Part shown: positions 33,275-44,945 of the stretch, piece after piece
How the letters are laid out: every line of letters begins with the position of its first letter
How positions within the stretch are numbered: position 1 is the stretch's first letter
Source: Fragilariopsis cylindrus CCMP1102
Taxonomy: Eukaryota > Bacillariophyta > Bacillariophyceae > Bacillariales > Bacillariaceae
NCBI GenBank assembly: GCA_900095095.1
Contig: FMBT01000158.1
Coordinates: 1 to 64,000 of the forward strand
DNA length: 64,000 bases
Direction of reading: 5' to 3'
Program-made: the position numbers and the translations under genes
Notes under the pieces: model-generated
What the model saw: the letters and a program-made list of their open reading frames with translations, nothing else
Database searches by the model: none
Told to the model about the DNA's origin: nothing

Positions 33275-34207
33275 TTATACAGCTTTACCAACGACAAAAA
33301 GGACTGCATAATCTAGTTTGCAGCATCCTTGAACAGATGGCATAATAGCACCTGGAGCGACCGGAAAATCCTTGGGATTGGCAGTTAAAGGAGAACCATC
33401 ATTATCCTTGTCATCTCCTGCTGCAGGTTGATATCGTGCCGATCGGCAGGGTAGATGTGTTACATCATATAAAGTACCTTCGTCTAGCTTCCAGTTACCC
33501 CCCTTATCAATCGTTAGTGTGGTTGTGACTAGCCGTCCGCCAGTTACCAGATATTTCCCTTCTACCAAAGGGAATTGAGGTGCTTCCATAATAAGTCCAT
33601 GTTCTTCTAGCCACCAGTTCTGAGGATCAAACTTCCATCCTGCCGGTGCACGATATTGTTCACTACTACTTTGAACGATATCTTTTTTGTAATCCCTTAA
33701 CCATACCCCACGTGGACCAGGATCTTCGACCCATAATCCCCACTTTCCCTCCTCCGTTTGAGTACCTTCAGAAGCGTCAGGATTTCCTAAAGCGGCAATA
33801 AACTGTGTTCGGGGTAATCTTTGGAAACCAGAAGGAGTGTATACATTAGTTTTAAAAAGGGAGTAAGCCGACACGCCTGAAGCTCCTATCAAACCGACAC
33901 CAATAGAATTGTAAATCAAATCTCGACGAGCAATATCGACAGAGCCTTCATCATCGTCGTTGTTGTTCTCGTCATTGTTTTCATCGTCGTAGATATCTGG
34001 TATTTTAGCCCAAAGTCCTAATGGTGCCTCGCTACTACTACTACTACTACTACTACTAGAGCCGACAAAATAACCACCAAGATGCACAGACCTACGAGCT
34101 ATCTCATTATGGACGAAAGAAGCCGTAAAGCCGAATGACAAACAGTAGGTAATAAGTGCCACCCACGACCGTCTCAGTAGTAATGATTGTTGATAGGTAT
34201 TATTCAT
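33275..34207 (-). CDS. Plastid-targeted protein of unknown function
   Basis: The 310-residue frame is intact. The N-terminus has a hydrophobic signal segment (WVALITYCLSFGF) ending in TASFVH, a plastid-type cleavage motif. A ten-Ser run and an acidic Asn/Asp linker come next, then a second hydrophobic segment after ARRD (LIYNSIGVGLIGASGVSAY) that could be a membrane anchor or lumen signal. The C-terminal domain is rich in Trp and Gly: GKWGLWVEDPGPRGVWLRDY, WKFDPQNWWLEEHGLIMEAP, FPLVEGKYLVTGGRLVTTTL. It ends in CCKLDYAVLFVVGKAV. I do not recognise a named family. It looks like a conserved algal plastid protein. Confidence 0.6.
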   Translation of the reverse strand: MNNTYQQSLLLRRSWVALITYCLSFGFTASFVHNEIARRSVHLGGYFVGSSSSSSSSSSEAPLGLWAKIPDIYDDENNDENNNDDDEGSVDIARRDLIYNSIGVGLIGASGVSAYSLFKTNVYTPSGFQRLPRTQFIAALGNPDASEGTQTEEGKWGLWVEDPGPRGVWLRDYKKDIVQSSSEQYRAPAGWKFDPQNWWLEEHGLIMEAPQFPLVEGKYLVTGGRLVTTTLTIDKGGNWKLDEGTLYDVTHLPCRSARYQPAAGDDKDNDGSPLTANPKDFPVAPGAIMPSVQGCCKLDYAVLFVVGKAV

Positions 34208-34455
34208 ATTCTTGTTCTTTTTTTGAACCTCGCCCTTCTTGTTTGTTAAAATGAACGAAGAGGTGCCTATTTTTATTTCGCACGCTTTACGTCTTCGGAT
34301 GAAAGATTTGTAAAATATAGGCTAGAAGTTATTTTAAAGAACAAGCTAGAAGTTATTATCTTCGATTTGTCTGCTCTTGCATGTCGCCAATGAATTTGTA
34401 ATAATGATAGGAGATAGATAACAGGATAACTTAATGCGTCAGCTTTGGTGTTAGG

Positions 34456-34478
34456 CTAGCGCGAGAAAAAACCTGTCC
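34456..34478 (+). repeat. Left terminal inverted repeat
   Basis: The left 23-bp terminus of the 5.1 kb element. It is identical in reverse complement to 39544-39566 and is followed directly by the palindromic GGACAGGTTGTCC. Confidence 0.85.
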
Positions 34479-34729
34479 GGACAGGTTGTCCGTACGTCAA
34501 CCGTTTTTAGGTGCAAATTACTAGTAAATGTACGCGAATAATAAAATAAGATAGTAATAACAAGCTCTTCTTATGCAAAAACATACAGAAAACACAGATA
34601 TACCATTATACTCCATATACATAGAAAGATAATACATACTTAAGACTACAACAGATTGACATCTAACTACTATTACTAATACTTCGATATATTATTTATT
34701 ATAACAATATGTATTAGACAACTACATGT

Positions 34730-35035
34730 AGGTGCACACATAATATAACCATTATATATATGTATACACATTGAAATATACATGGACATATACATGTGCA
34801 TATGCATGATACTTACATGTATACATATGCGAGATAGATAGTGTCTAGTAGCATGTAATAATATGTGTGATGAGCATAGTATCGGTAGTTAGCGTGGTAT
34901 GATGTGCATGCAACATGCCTCCACCCTACTAGTTATATATAGTACATAGTATATATTATAGTAGGACTATATATACATATACATATACATATATGTTATA
35001 CATATACATATACATATACATATGTTCAGTCAGCA
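34730..35035. repeat. AT-rich ATACAT-type microsatellite region
   Basis: There are many TATACA/ATACAT units, densest at 34970-35035. It lies inside the 5.1 kb element, upstream of its gene. Confidence 0.7.
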
Positions 35036-35442
35036 CATATATCAATGGACAGAATACGCACACGGACGCGTAGTATGCATGAGGTACGAACATCCCATTT
35101 TATGATGATAGGGGCACATAACATCATAGTACAGTAGTATATATACTATGGGATTTGAATGAGGAGGGAAGGGTGTGGTGGGCTTTTCCCTTTGAGGGAC
35201 TAATACCTGCCTACTTGAGAATCTCATTCAAAACTGAGAGGGAAGACAGGCGGCCTTGGATGTTAATCACACATTCTAGTTTTTAGTCTAACTAAAAAAT
35301 TCTATTTGGGTGGGAACTCTCAGCATTCTTTCTGACTCAGCAACTCTGAGGTAAAACAAAACAAATTGCCTCATTGTTCAATTGTTCATCAAACTTTCCT
35401 ACACACTTCTTCTCTCATAAATTCCATTACTGATACAACAAA

Positions 35443-38400
35443 ATGGCTACCATCAAAGAACCAACATCCAACAACCCTCTACATGCTGCCTTATCTCTTC
35501 TTGATGCTGCAGCATATTGTGATGATGCATCTGTTGCAGTAGAGGAGATAAAAGTGATTTTAAAGGATAACTTTGCTTCTACCCAGGCTATTAGAAAAAT
35601 TCATTCTATCTTGATTCTTCTTTCAAAGGCACTACCATTGATTTCTAACTCTGTGAAAGGACAAGTAGCTTCATGTGCTCCTCCAAACAGCAATCCATCT
35701 TATGCTAGGTCAAGACTACAAACTGACTCTAGCTCCACAGCTTCAGAATTAGTAGGTATACCAAAACTAGAATTGCTAGTCAAAGAATCTTCTGCTAATG
35801 TTAAGTCCTCACCAACACGATGTCAGCAAAAAAGAAAAAGGTCACCAGCAACCATCTCACCAGACAAGACAATTGTACCACCTGATTATCCAACACCAAA
35901 TAACCACAACTACTTTCTGATCAAAGAGGCTGTTGTTGCTTATAAAACTTATCCTCAGAAGAAACAGAGGATGAGTATGCTGAAACATTGGGAGAAGAAA
36001 GGTTGGGTACCAGAGTATAAAGGTGGTGAAAGGTCATGGAATAGAATGGCACACTCACTGTCCTTAGGAAATCAGCTCAGAGAGTGGAAGATAGACAAGG
36101 ACCAAAAAATATCAAAAACAACAGGTGGAAGAAGTCCTTTGGTCAGTGTTGTACAAGCACAAAGATATCTACAGGAGTCTCCACAAGGATCTACATTAGG
36201 TGCAGATGAAATCAATGATATGATACAGAAGGCAACCAGGCAACAGGATCTTCAAAATGGAATACATCACAATCCTGCTGCTAATTCACACTCCTATAGA
36301 ACAACAAAAAACTACAAGTCATTACTGGCTACCTTAAAGTCAACTACTATTACACAACGAGCCGTAGACAAAACAGAAGTAAGAGAGATAGCTGAGAAAT
36401 CTATTCGTTCAACAATCTCATTTATGATGATGACTGCTGTTACATTATTTCAGATAGGAGATATGCAAGCAGGTAGACCATCCTTAAATAAAGCAACAGC
36501 TGGTGCTAAAACATTCGAGCGACTTGTATCACAGGCAAATAATGACCTCCCAGTGCGACCATTGCAATCAAATAATATACATTCTACCGATGATAGTGGA
36601 GTTTATTTTGTATCTGGTGTTAATAATAAGAAAGAATGTGAATGGAGAATTGCCAAAGATGAAGGTGAAAATAATGATGTCAAATCAGTTTACAAGACAA
36701 CAAAACAATCAATGTTGTTTGGTCAAAGAGCAAGATTTACCTGGAGTACCAGCTTCAGAAGAAGATAGATCTGTTAGCTGTTCAGATGGTGGGGGGGCTC
36801 AGCTGACAACCCTGTTGGAGGAAGACTCTCTGGTGGCGGCTGATAATTTACTACTTACATTGTGCAAACATTCAGCAAGTAGAAGTGGTGCTGAACAATA
36901 CTTAGATCTAGCAAAAATCTTCAAGAATGTACATCGCATTGTAAAAACTTTAACCGCAAAGAGCAGACCATGTAAGGGATTCAAGAAAAAGATCTACGAT
37001 GCCATGATGGAACTCGATAAAAAGGGTGATATCAAATTCAGCCGAGACAAACTGCATTGCATCATTGATTTCATTGTATGTTTACCTGAACTTCTGTTTA
37101 GGAGTGTAACACCAAGTGGAGTGATTCAAGGATTTGTAGAAGGGGGTGCTGTTGATAGGGAAAGCGAAACATGGCCCGACTTTGACAAAATCATTGGAAC
37201 TTGCAGACGTCCAGTAGCAGTGACAGAAGTAGAACTTATCAAAACCCATTTCAATACCTTATATGATGCATTTGTAAGTCACGGAAAAATACCGGAGGAA
37301 CTTTTTGATGAGCTTGGCTTTTCTGAGGATGAGGATAGAAAAGGTAAAGTAAGACCAAGACGATCCTTGGCGATTGTACATGGGAGAGCAATGTGTTATT
37401 CTTCAGAACCAATCAGACTTGCACGCAATCTGAAACTACAACAACAAGGCGAGATAGCAAGGATAAAGAAAGTAGACAAAGATAACAAAGTCAAGACTTT
37501 ACTTACTGATAATGCATCATGTGAATCAAAACTTCCTGCTGATTTGTTGACTGCCACTTTTGATAATTTCTTTACCTGTAAAGCTCCAACACTAAAAGCT
37601 TTTGTACATTGCAGACTATTTACAACACCCTCCAGACCAGCTGATGCTGAATGGAATGGCATTAAGTTTAAGGACGTCAAAAAGGGCACAATAATTTCGG
37701 CTGAAGCTGGCGAAGACACCACCCTGGTACGTGCAATGAAAGTAAAACACATGCCTGTGATTCTGAGGTCTATAGAAGCCAATACAGAACAACAAGATCC
37801 GTTGACAGTTGTTGGTGTTCGTCCTACCGTACTGGGAACTATATGTACAGCAACTGTCCCTTATCATCAACCGTCAGTAAAATCCTTGTCAGAAAAGAAG
37901 AATGGATAGCAGCAGTCAGAAATGAAGTGTGTGGTGTAAGGTACGCTGCTGATATAACAATTGAACTGGTTCAACAGGCAGAAAGATTGGCAACCCATTT
38001 GGAAGTAAGAATGGACGTTCACCTAAAAAGAATCCCAGATCCTATGTACTGGGTTCATTGGTGTTTTAGATGGGCCAGAAAACAGTTTACGAAGGTCTCT
38101 CTTATTAGTTGCTTGGCATGCCATATCAAGAAAGATCTTTCTGCTGTTCGAGTGACAGAATCATTGCTATCAGTATCTATCCATGGATTTCATGTCATTG
38201 CACCAGATTCAATTTTGGAAGGCTGTTATTTGTTTTATGATAACCAGAGGGGTTGCTTTGTACGCAGTGGTAAAGCTTCACCCACCGTAATGCATGAAAG
38301 AATTAAATTTCATGAAAAGGAAGCAAAAAGAAGCAGCAAAGGGTCATATGGTAAATATCCTCATAAATCAAATCCAAATATTTCAGAAGGATCCCGTATT

Positions 38401-38679
38401 GGGTATTTTGACCATCTATCATCGTTTTGTGGCTTAGGTTTTGATAGATCAAATACAGAACGTCTGGTAGATACATCTGGTAATGGTATATTGGATTGGG
38501 ATGATATTACTTTGGATGCTATCAAAAAATGGAAAGTTACTGGAACAGAAAAAGACAAACGTCTTATGTTAGTTGCATATTTATTTGAGCTCGTATATGA
38601 TCTCATGTTGTCGTCACATGATTGTGTGTCATTGAATCCAGGATTTGAATCATGCCATGGGTTCTACGGACAAGATTAA
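35443..38679 (+). CDS. Large unrecognised protein of the 5.1 kb element
   Basis: Three long + frames follow each other: 35443-36768, about 36715-37909 and about 37860-38679. Together they make one protein of roughly 1,080 residues. A one-base loss in the AAAA run near 37883 explains the second switch. The first, near 36715, needs a gain of one or loss of two. An N-terminal region (residues about 150-215) looks like a helix-turn-helix DNA-binding segment: IKEAVVAYKTYPQKKQRMSM, HWEKKGWVPEYKGG. The middle is Lys-rich and helical. The C-terminal third contains conserved-looking blocks such as VHWCFRWARKQF, GFHVIAPDSILEGCYLFYD and GYFDHLSSFCGLGFDR. I see no convincing DDE, tyrosine-recombinase, reverse-transcriptase or helicase motif. 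By position it is the element's own transposase or an accessory protein. Confidence 0.6.
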
Positions 38680-38760
38680 CATTTAACAATACAAATAATA
38701 TATATATTTAATTCATTTTTATGACATACCTTTGGTTGATTGTTGAATTGTGATATGTTG

Positions 38761-39420
38761 ACGGACTTAGAACCAGAAAATGAGAGCTTCAGTAGTATTT
38801 GAGATTGTTGTTCGAATGAAAGTGGTTTCGATTGTATTCATTCATTGGAAGTGGTCTAAAATTGAGCCACCATGATCAATGACTAATCTGCTTCACCAAC
38901 AGTCCCTGCTTAGGAATAAATAATATTTTGGCTTCAAAAATAGGACTTTGAACCAGAAGAGGAGCGCAACTGTAGTAGTTGAGTTGCTTGTTCGAATGAA
39001 AGTGGTTTCGTTTATATTCATTCATTGGAAGTGGTCTAAAATTGAGCCACCATGGTCAATGAATGATCTGCTTCACCAGCAGTCCCTGCTTAGTGATAAA
39101 TAATATTTTGGCATCAAAAATAGGACTTTGAACCAGAAGAGGAGCGCAACTGTAGTGGTTGAGTTGCTTGTTCGAATGAAAGTGGTTTCGTTTATATTCA
39201 TTCATTGGAAGTGGTCTGAAATTGAGCCACCATGGTCAATGACTGATCTGCTTCACCAACAGTCCCTGCTTAGTAATAAATAATATTTTGGCTTCAAAAA
39301 GAGGACTTTGAACCAGAAAATGATAGCAACAGTAGTAGTTGAGTAGCTTGTTCGAACGAAAGTAGTTTTGTTTATATTCATTCATTGGAAGTAGTCTAAA
39401 ATTGATTCACCATGGTCAAA
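38761..39420. repeat. 180-bp tandem array, about 3.7 copies
   Basis: Copies start at 38761, 38941, 39121 and 39301, exactly 180 bp apart. Copies 2 and 3 are almost identical; copies 1 and 4 are more divergent, and copy 4 is cut at about 39420. Each holds the near-palindrome ATTGAGCCACCATGGTCAAT. The array lies between the gene and the right terminus of the 5.1 kb element. Confidence 0.92.
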
Positions 39421-39543
39421 TCCATTAGGAAGTAATGTAATAAAATATAATAAGATTTAGCAAAGCAAAAAAAAGGGTGGTTGGGTGATTGATAACTTTT
39501 TTGAGGTGCGCGATCGTCACTTTTTTGGGACAGGTTTTTCCGA

Positions 39544-39566
39544 GGACAGGTTTTTTCTCGCGCTAG
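39544..39566 (-). repeat. Right terminal inverted repeat
   Basis: The right 23-bp terminus of the 5.1 kb element, the reverse complement of 34456-34478. An additional GGACAGGTTTTTC copy lies just inside at 39528-39540. Confidence 0.85.
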
Positions 39567-39901
39567 TAGGCCTGAACTAATACTGCAGTACAATTGTACT
39601 GAACATTGTATTAGTCCTAGTCCTACGTCATACGTAGGACGTATTTTATGCTCTAGGACTATTGTACATAATATCACACATACATGATGTACGACTATTG
39701 GCTCTTTCAGGTCGCGCGCCACTACATTTTACGACTTGATTTGCGAATACGGTACTGTATGGTTGGAGTTAATCGAAAAGATATTTTTCCGCGAAGCATT
39801 TTTTTCTTTCTCAAAAAGTTTATGCTTTATTTATTTTATTACACAGCAGTATAATACATCATCATTCATCCAACATGTTGTACTGATGTAATAGTATAAA
39901 T

Positions 39902-41153
39902 ATGAAGCCAAGTTTAATAGAAAAGAAAGAAGCGACGACGAAGATGACTAATTGTTGTTTCAATTCGAGGATATGGACCATCTTTGTGTTTTCGCTTGTT
40001 TATAATAGTGTAGCAGTAACAGCAGTGTCGGCCGACGAAACAGAATACAAGTACGATAATTTTGCTATTGCTGGTTATCTTCCTGATTACCGAATCAATT
40101 ATTTTATGGATGAACAATTAGGCACCAATAGAAAGAAGGATAAAGTTACTGGAGATGACAACAAGCCACCTTCGTCATCGTCGATGACTGATTTGATCTT
40201 ATTTTCACTCCAACCACATTCAAAGGGATTTTTTGGTTGTTGCTTACAAGATGACCATTACGATCTAGTTGAGAAATTCGTCGCCAACAGCAACAACAAC
40301 TACACATCATCATCGTCGATTCGTCGTGTTTGGGTAACGGTAGGAGGTGGTGGAAGGAGTGGAGCATTTCCGGAGATATGTGCCAAGAAAGAACTTAGGA
40401 ATAGACTCATTCGATCCATCTTAAACCTAAGTGTCAAATATCCGTTCATAAAAGGAATCGATTTAGATTTTTTTAATCCTACTACCATTCAGGAACGTGA
40501 TAATTATATCCTCTTTCTTAATGAAGCCATACCCCAGTTGCACAAGGAAAGTATTAAAGTTAGTTTAACCTTACATCCTCATCAAGGTAGGTTAATTCCG
40601 CCAACGGTATATCAACTTCTTGATCGTATACATTTGATGGCATATGACATGATCGGTAGTAGTGATGGTAGCAGTAGCAGTAGCGTAGCAATTATCATGC
40701 CAGTCTTGATAAGGTTCGACAGACAATCGAAGAACTATTGCAACGGAACATTGGCCTTAAAAAGACCCCCCAAAAAATATTATTGGGAATTCCAGCATAT
40801 TGTAGACATAATCGTGATCCCTCACAAGTGAAGACATTTGGTGAAATTTACGATGCAATTCGAATCGATAATAATAATAATCCTAACGAAGAGAAGACTA
40901 AATTTCTGTTAGGTGATATGGATAGTTCTATGTATCTTGGAAAGGTTACGAATGGGATTCTCCAAGCAGAATTCAAGCTAAGATTGATCTAGCAAAAGAA
41001 AATAATTTGGGGGGCATATTCTTCTGGGAAATCGGACAAGATAAATTCACAGATGAGCATCCAAATGGTGTCTTGTTTAATACTGCAGCTACTGCTGTGT
41101 CATCATCGCATGCAGAGAAAGCCTACGATGATAAAATTATGTCAGAACTATAA
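39902..41153 (+). CDS. GH18 chitinase-like secreted protein lacking the catalytic Glu
   Basis: The signal segment is IWTIFVFSLVYNSVAVTAVSA (hydrophobic core about residues 24-45). The glycoside hydrolase 18 barrel follows: FAIAGYLPDYRI (strand 1), DLILFSLQP, RRVWVTVGGGGRSGAF (strand 3), GIDLDFFNP (strand 4), HLMAYDM (strand 6), KILLGIPAYCR (strand 7) and GGIFFWEIGQD (strand 8). In active GH18 enzymes strand 4 reads DxxDxDxE. Here the position of the proton-donor Glu is Phe (residue 191), so hydrolysis is unlikely and sugar binding more likely. Single-base losses near 40687 and 40967 break the frame; reading continues to the stop at 41151-41153. It sits just right of the 5.1 kb element. Confidence 0.8.
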
Positions 41154-41484
41154 TGAAAGCTATATAATAACTATTTCTGAAATTGACAATTTACCAATAA
41201 TCCTACTATTCAATACAACAATAAGTACTGCAGCAGCTTCTAATAAATAGTGGACGGATAATCCTTCCACATCGTGATCTTCTGCGATACTACTACTATT
41301 TCTACTATTGTTAGAGACACTGACTCTGAGAAAAATGATAGTCCGATAAGTCAGCTCTAAAACACTTTTTAAATATAGCTACTACTAGGTAACAAAGCTA
41401 AAGCTAAAGCTACAGTTTTAGTTGATGGCTGTTCGTTTGTCGTAGAATTGATACTATCGTAAGCTTATAAAAGTACTTTTAGGT
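41154..41484. other. Intergenic, convergent 3' ends
   Basis: A short AT-rich gap. It contains a small GCTAAA direct repeat near 41396-41416. No gene is present. Confidence 0.4.
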
Positions 41485-44400
41485 TTAAATTCTCTTGTAG
41501 ATTTGCTGTTGAAGGCTCGTACAGAAAGTTCCAAAATCTTTGTCGTGTGTTGTTGCATCCAATACCATCCATCTCAACAAAGCTTGATATTGCGCTACGT
41601 CGGTCTTCTGACGAACCATGACAATAGGAAGACTTGCTGTAGGACGTAAACATTTTGGTTCTCTTCCCACCTGTGACCATAATTGGAATTGTTGAATGGC
41701 GGTATGGATTTTAGATTGTAAATCTTCATTCAAAATCTGGTCGTCATCGACCCCTTGTTCAATCAAAACAAATATGACAAAACATGTATCTAGTAAGTAA
41801 ATCCCGTCTTCTGCTAGATTTGAAACTGTTACCGGTAATGGTGAAGGAAGATCAACGACTGGGCTATTTTTCAGGTCGGTCATAGGATCCAGTATCGATG
41901 AACCAGGTTCTCTTAACTTTTTCCATTGATATGTCGCAATTTCTCTTCCGCTTCTCCTAGCGGTCGTTCATCGTATAACCCAAGACTTTCGCCGACATCA
42001 AAGAGTAGAGGATTCACTAACAGCATGGATGAAGAAGGACACACCTTTCTCGCGTGGTAATGTAATATGCCCGCTCGTCTCCCCGAGGAGATGGTACCGC
42101 TGATTGTGTTCCTGTTCCTCGACGCGGTACACTAGGCCTCAAAAGTGGAGATTTGGCGGCACTCATGACAAATAAAGGCCACAACTGCAAGGACTCGGGT
42201 ATAGTAGTTGCCCCATAGGAGGTGCTTGGTATTTGGATATTAATTTACGATGCGCGACCAGGACTTGACGACACGCGGTAAACATGTCATGTCGAGCATC
42301 GGTGAGTATACTATCTCCTTTCTGGTCAGGTGAAGAAGCATCAAAAGTGGCCGCGATGCCATCCAAAGAAAATTTAGAAGAAGAGGAATAATTTGAGTGT
42401 GGGAAATTCATTCGAAGTTGAAGGGCCGCCAATGCACCAAAGTCTATAGCAGGGAGAACTTGTTTTGGTTCAGATGTTACTCGGATGGCTAACGTCGAAA
42501 TGCGAATTCTTCGATCACCCGTCCAAGGATTGGTATATAATAAAGCTGTCTGAACAAAAGCAAATTTATCATCCTTAGGCGTCGGTAAGCCTCCAATGCG
42601 ATGTTCAAGAGTTACACCCAAACAGGTTTCCGGCGTCACAACGGAGAGTTCCAATTCGTCGTCTTGGCCAATGGAAGAAGATGGCCGAAGACTCCCAACA
42701 GAAGAAACAATAGAGCGAATCTGCAAACCTTGAGAACATCGAGCCTTGAATATGACATCCCATCCACTCAAGTATAATGGACGCACGAGTTCTTCGTGTA
42801 TGGCTTTTTTCCAAACCTCTGTGGACTCATACGATACTTTATCAATCCAAATCAATCGTCCGCCTGAAATTTCACACAGTCTTCCCATCGTTGCGACATC
42901 CAGAAAGGATTGCGTTACGTCAGGGTTGGTGTGTAGAACAATATCGAGGGCAACCTTAGCTTTGATACATCTCTTTCCCAATTGGGTATAAAAATCAGCT
43001 GCCGCCTTAAGATTTGGGTCCTTTTGGACTTTCGGGTTCGTAATAGAATCTTGCAGGGGCATATAGAGCGAAGTCCCACCGATATTACTACTACTGTTAC
43101 GACTACTGTTGTTATTCCCTCCCGATACCCGTTCTCGGTCCACCAACGCTCCCAGACCGTAATTAGGACGTCTCCAGGTCCATAAAACTGCTCTTCCTCC
43201 AGATTCCTCAAGGGCATCAACTAAAAATTCGAGAGCGGCTCCACCCGCTGACATGGAATATCCTCCTTTTCTTTCTGCTTGACTTGTACTAGATGGATTC
43301 TTATGATAATTTTGGACCCGATTTCTTATCAATTGCGGCAAAAGTACTGGACGAATCCGTGAATTCCACAAACCCAAAAGATCTGCATATTCGTTGGGGA
43401 ATGACCAGGACCATTCCGAGAGCGGTAAAGGCGAAAACGCCTCATCGTGTGCAACGTCAGGCATAACTATGAATCCATCCTGAGATAGCGGTACCAGTTC
43501 ATCTTGCCTTATTTGGGTCTTTTGCGGAATATATATTCCTGTCGAACAAACAAAGGCCATTGCGACACGGGGCAATACAACTGGTCGACCGTGTTGATTC
43601 TGTGTTGTTTCGATGTGTGCCATCACAATATTCTGATAAAATGCCGGCCAGATTTCATCTAATATCAAGTCGATATAGTCGATAACTTTGGGACACGTCA
43701 AGTCGACACAAAATATCCAATTTGGTCGAACGGGTCCTGATGATGTTCGTGTGATGTATGGACCCTGAACGGGATAATCCACTGTACCTACTTTTTCACC
43801 ATATTGCGATTGAGTGCTACCACTACTACCTAGTCCAAAGCTATTGTTACTCCGACCACAAAAATTACATTTCGATATGGTCCAGTAGGGATTACATATG
43901 CATAACATCGGCTACATCGAGGAGGTGCATCTCGATTAGTAGTATAATCCACCGGAACACGACCCAATCCACCCGAATCAGGCAATACGGCTTCTTCAGT
44001 ATTATTTGATCCAAGAATGAAGTCAGAAGGAGGTGCGGGATGGTCCGCCGACGGAAAAGCCAACGGCGTACAAAGTAAGCCCATATAATCATGTGGTGGT
44101 TAGTATCTTCACTATCCCCCGTGGCACTTCTTAAAATATGACGATCCGACGGAAGTCGATACATGGTAGAACGAATAAAGTCTGGAGCAGCATTCCCATC
44201 GTCTAAGGAAATAAACGAGAATCAGCTGCCGGTGGTAGTTCGTTCTGATCTGGATTATCATTTGACCAACACCCCTTTGGATAATATATGGGTAGTGGAG
44301 CATCGATATTTATTTCACCATCCATTTGGGGCCGTGTGAAAAGAGGTGGGCAAGACGGTGGTTGCTGCTGCTGCTGCTGCGAATTATTTTGAGGATATTG

Positions 44401-44945
44401 GTGTGCTGACTGTTGCGAAGGATAAACGGGTTGTTGTTGTTGTTGTTGTTGTTGATTAGTATTAATATTATTATTGCCCTGGTGCTGCTGATGATAATGT
44501 TGTTGATTGTAACTGTTTTGATCATGTCCAGGAAAAGGGGGAGGATTCGATGATGGTGGTATGGGTAATAGATTGGGATACCTCGTTGAAGAAGACGGAA
44601 ATGAAGGAGCACTCATCGGCGACGGAGGAGGTGGGTGTCTCGACTGAAACGATTGCTGTTGCTGTTGCTGTCCATAATTCCCAGGATGAGAATTATGCGA
44701 TGGTTGATCATTATTACCGATAGATTGTTGAAGATGTGGAGGTTGCGGCGGTGGGGGAGGAAGGTATTGATTTTGGGGCTGCTGCTGTGCTGCTGCTGTT
44801 GTTTTGGAGGTGGTGGTGGTGGCGGCGGCGGTCTTCTTTGAAAATGTTGCTGATTATGATGTTGCTGAGGTTGTGGAGGTGGTGGCGGAGGGAATTGATT
44901 CCGGGACTTTTGTTGTTGTGGTGGTGGTGGTGGCGGGAAAGACAT
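41485..44945 (-). CDS. SEC24: COPII coat protein Sec24
   Basis: The N-terminal third is a Pro/Gln-rich disordered region, as in all Sec24 proteins. The zinc finger follows (PPRCSRCYAYV, then NPYWTISKCNFCGR). Then comes the vWA-like trunk (RPNWIFCVDLTCP, GALEFLVDALEESGGRAVLW-like strands, GGRLIWIDK), the beta-sandwich and the helical domain (ALYTNPWTGDRRIRISTLAI). The C-terminal gelsolin-like part ends FCTSLQQQI. Sec24 selects cargo in COPII vesicles leaving the ER. At least seven single-base losses break the frame: near 44788 (in a CAG run), 44216, 44091, 43893, 42196, 42050 and 41942. The protein is continuous once each is repaired. The longest intact stretch is 43908-42163. No intron is obvious. 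Confidence 0.88.

Larger units (their letters stand above)
34456..39566. mobile_element. 5.1 kb inverted-repeat-bounded DNA transposon
   Basis: A perfect 23-bp terminal inverted repeat (34456-34478 and 39544-39566, beginning CTAGCGCGAGAAAAAACC) bounds the element. TAGG lies immediately outside both ends (34452-34455 and 39567-39570) and is a probable 4-bp target duplication. Further copies of the CCTGTCC motif lie just inside (34479-34491 and 39528-39540), as expected for transposase binding sites. The cargo is one large + strand coding region (35443-38679) followed by a 180-bp tandem array (38761-39420). A microsatellite-rich 5' region fills 34500-35440. I cannot assign a superfamily. Confidence 0.78.

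Noticed and set aside
38761-39420. CRISPR-like array
   Set aside because: Unit length is 180 bp with no repeat/spacer alternation, and the host is eukaryotic.
34456-39566. LTR retrotransposon
   Set aside because: Ends are inverted, not direct; no gag, protease, reverse transcriptase or integrase motif is seen in any frame.
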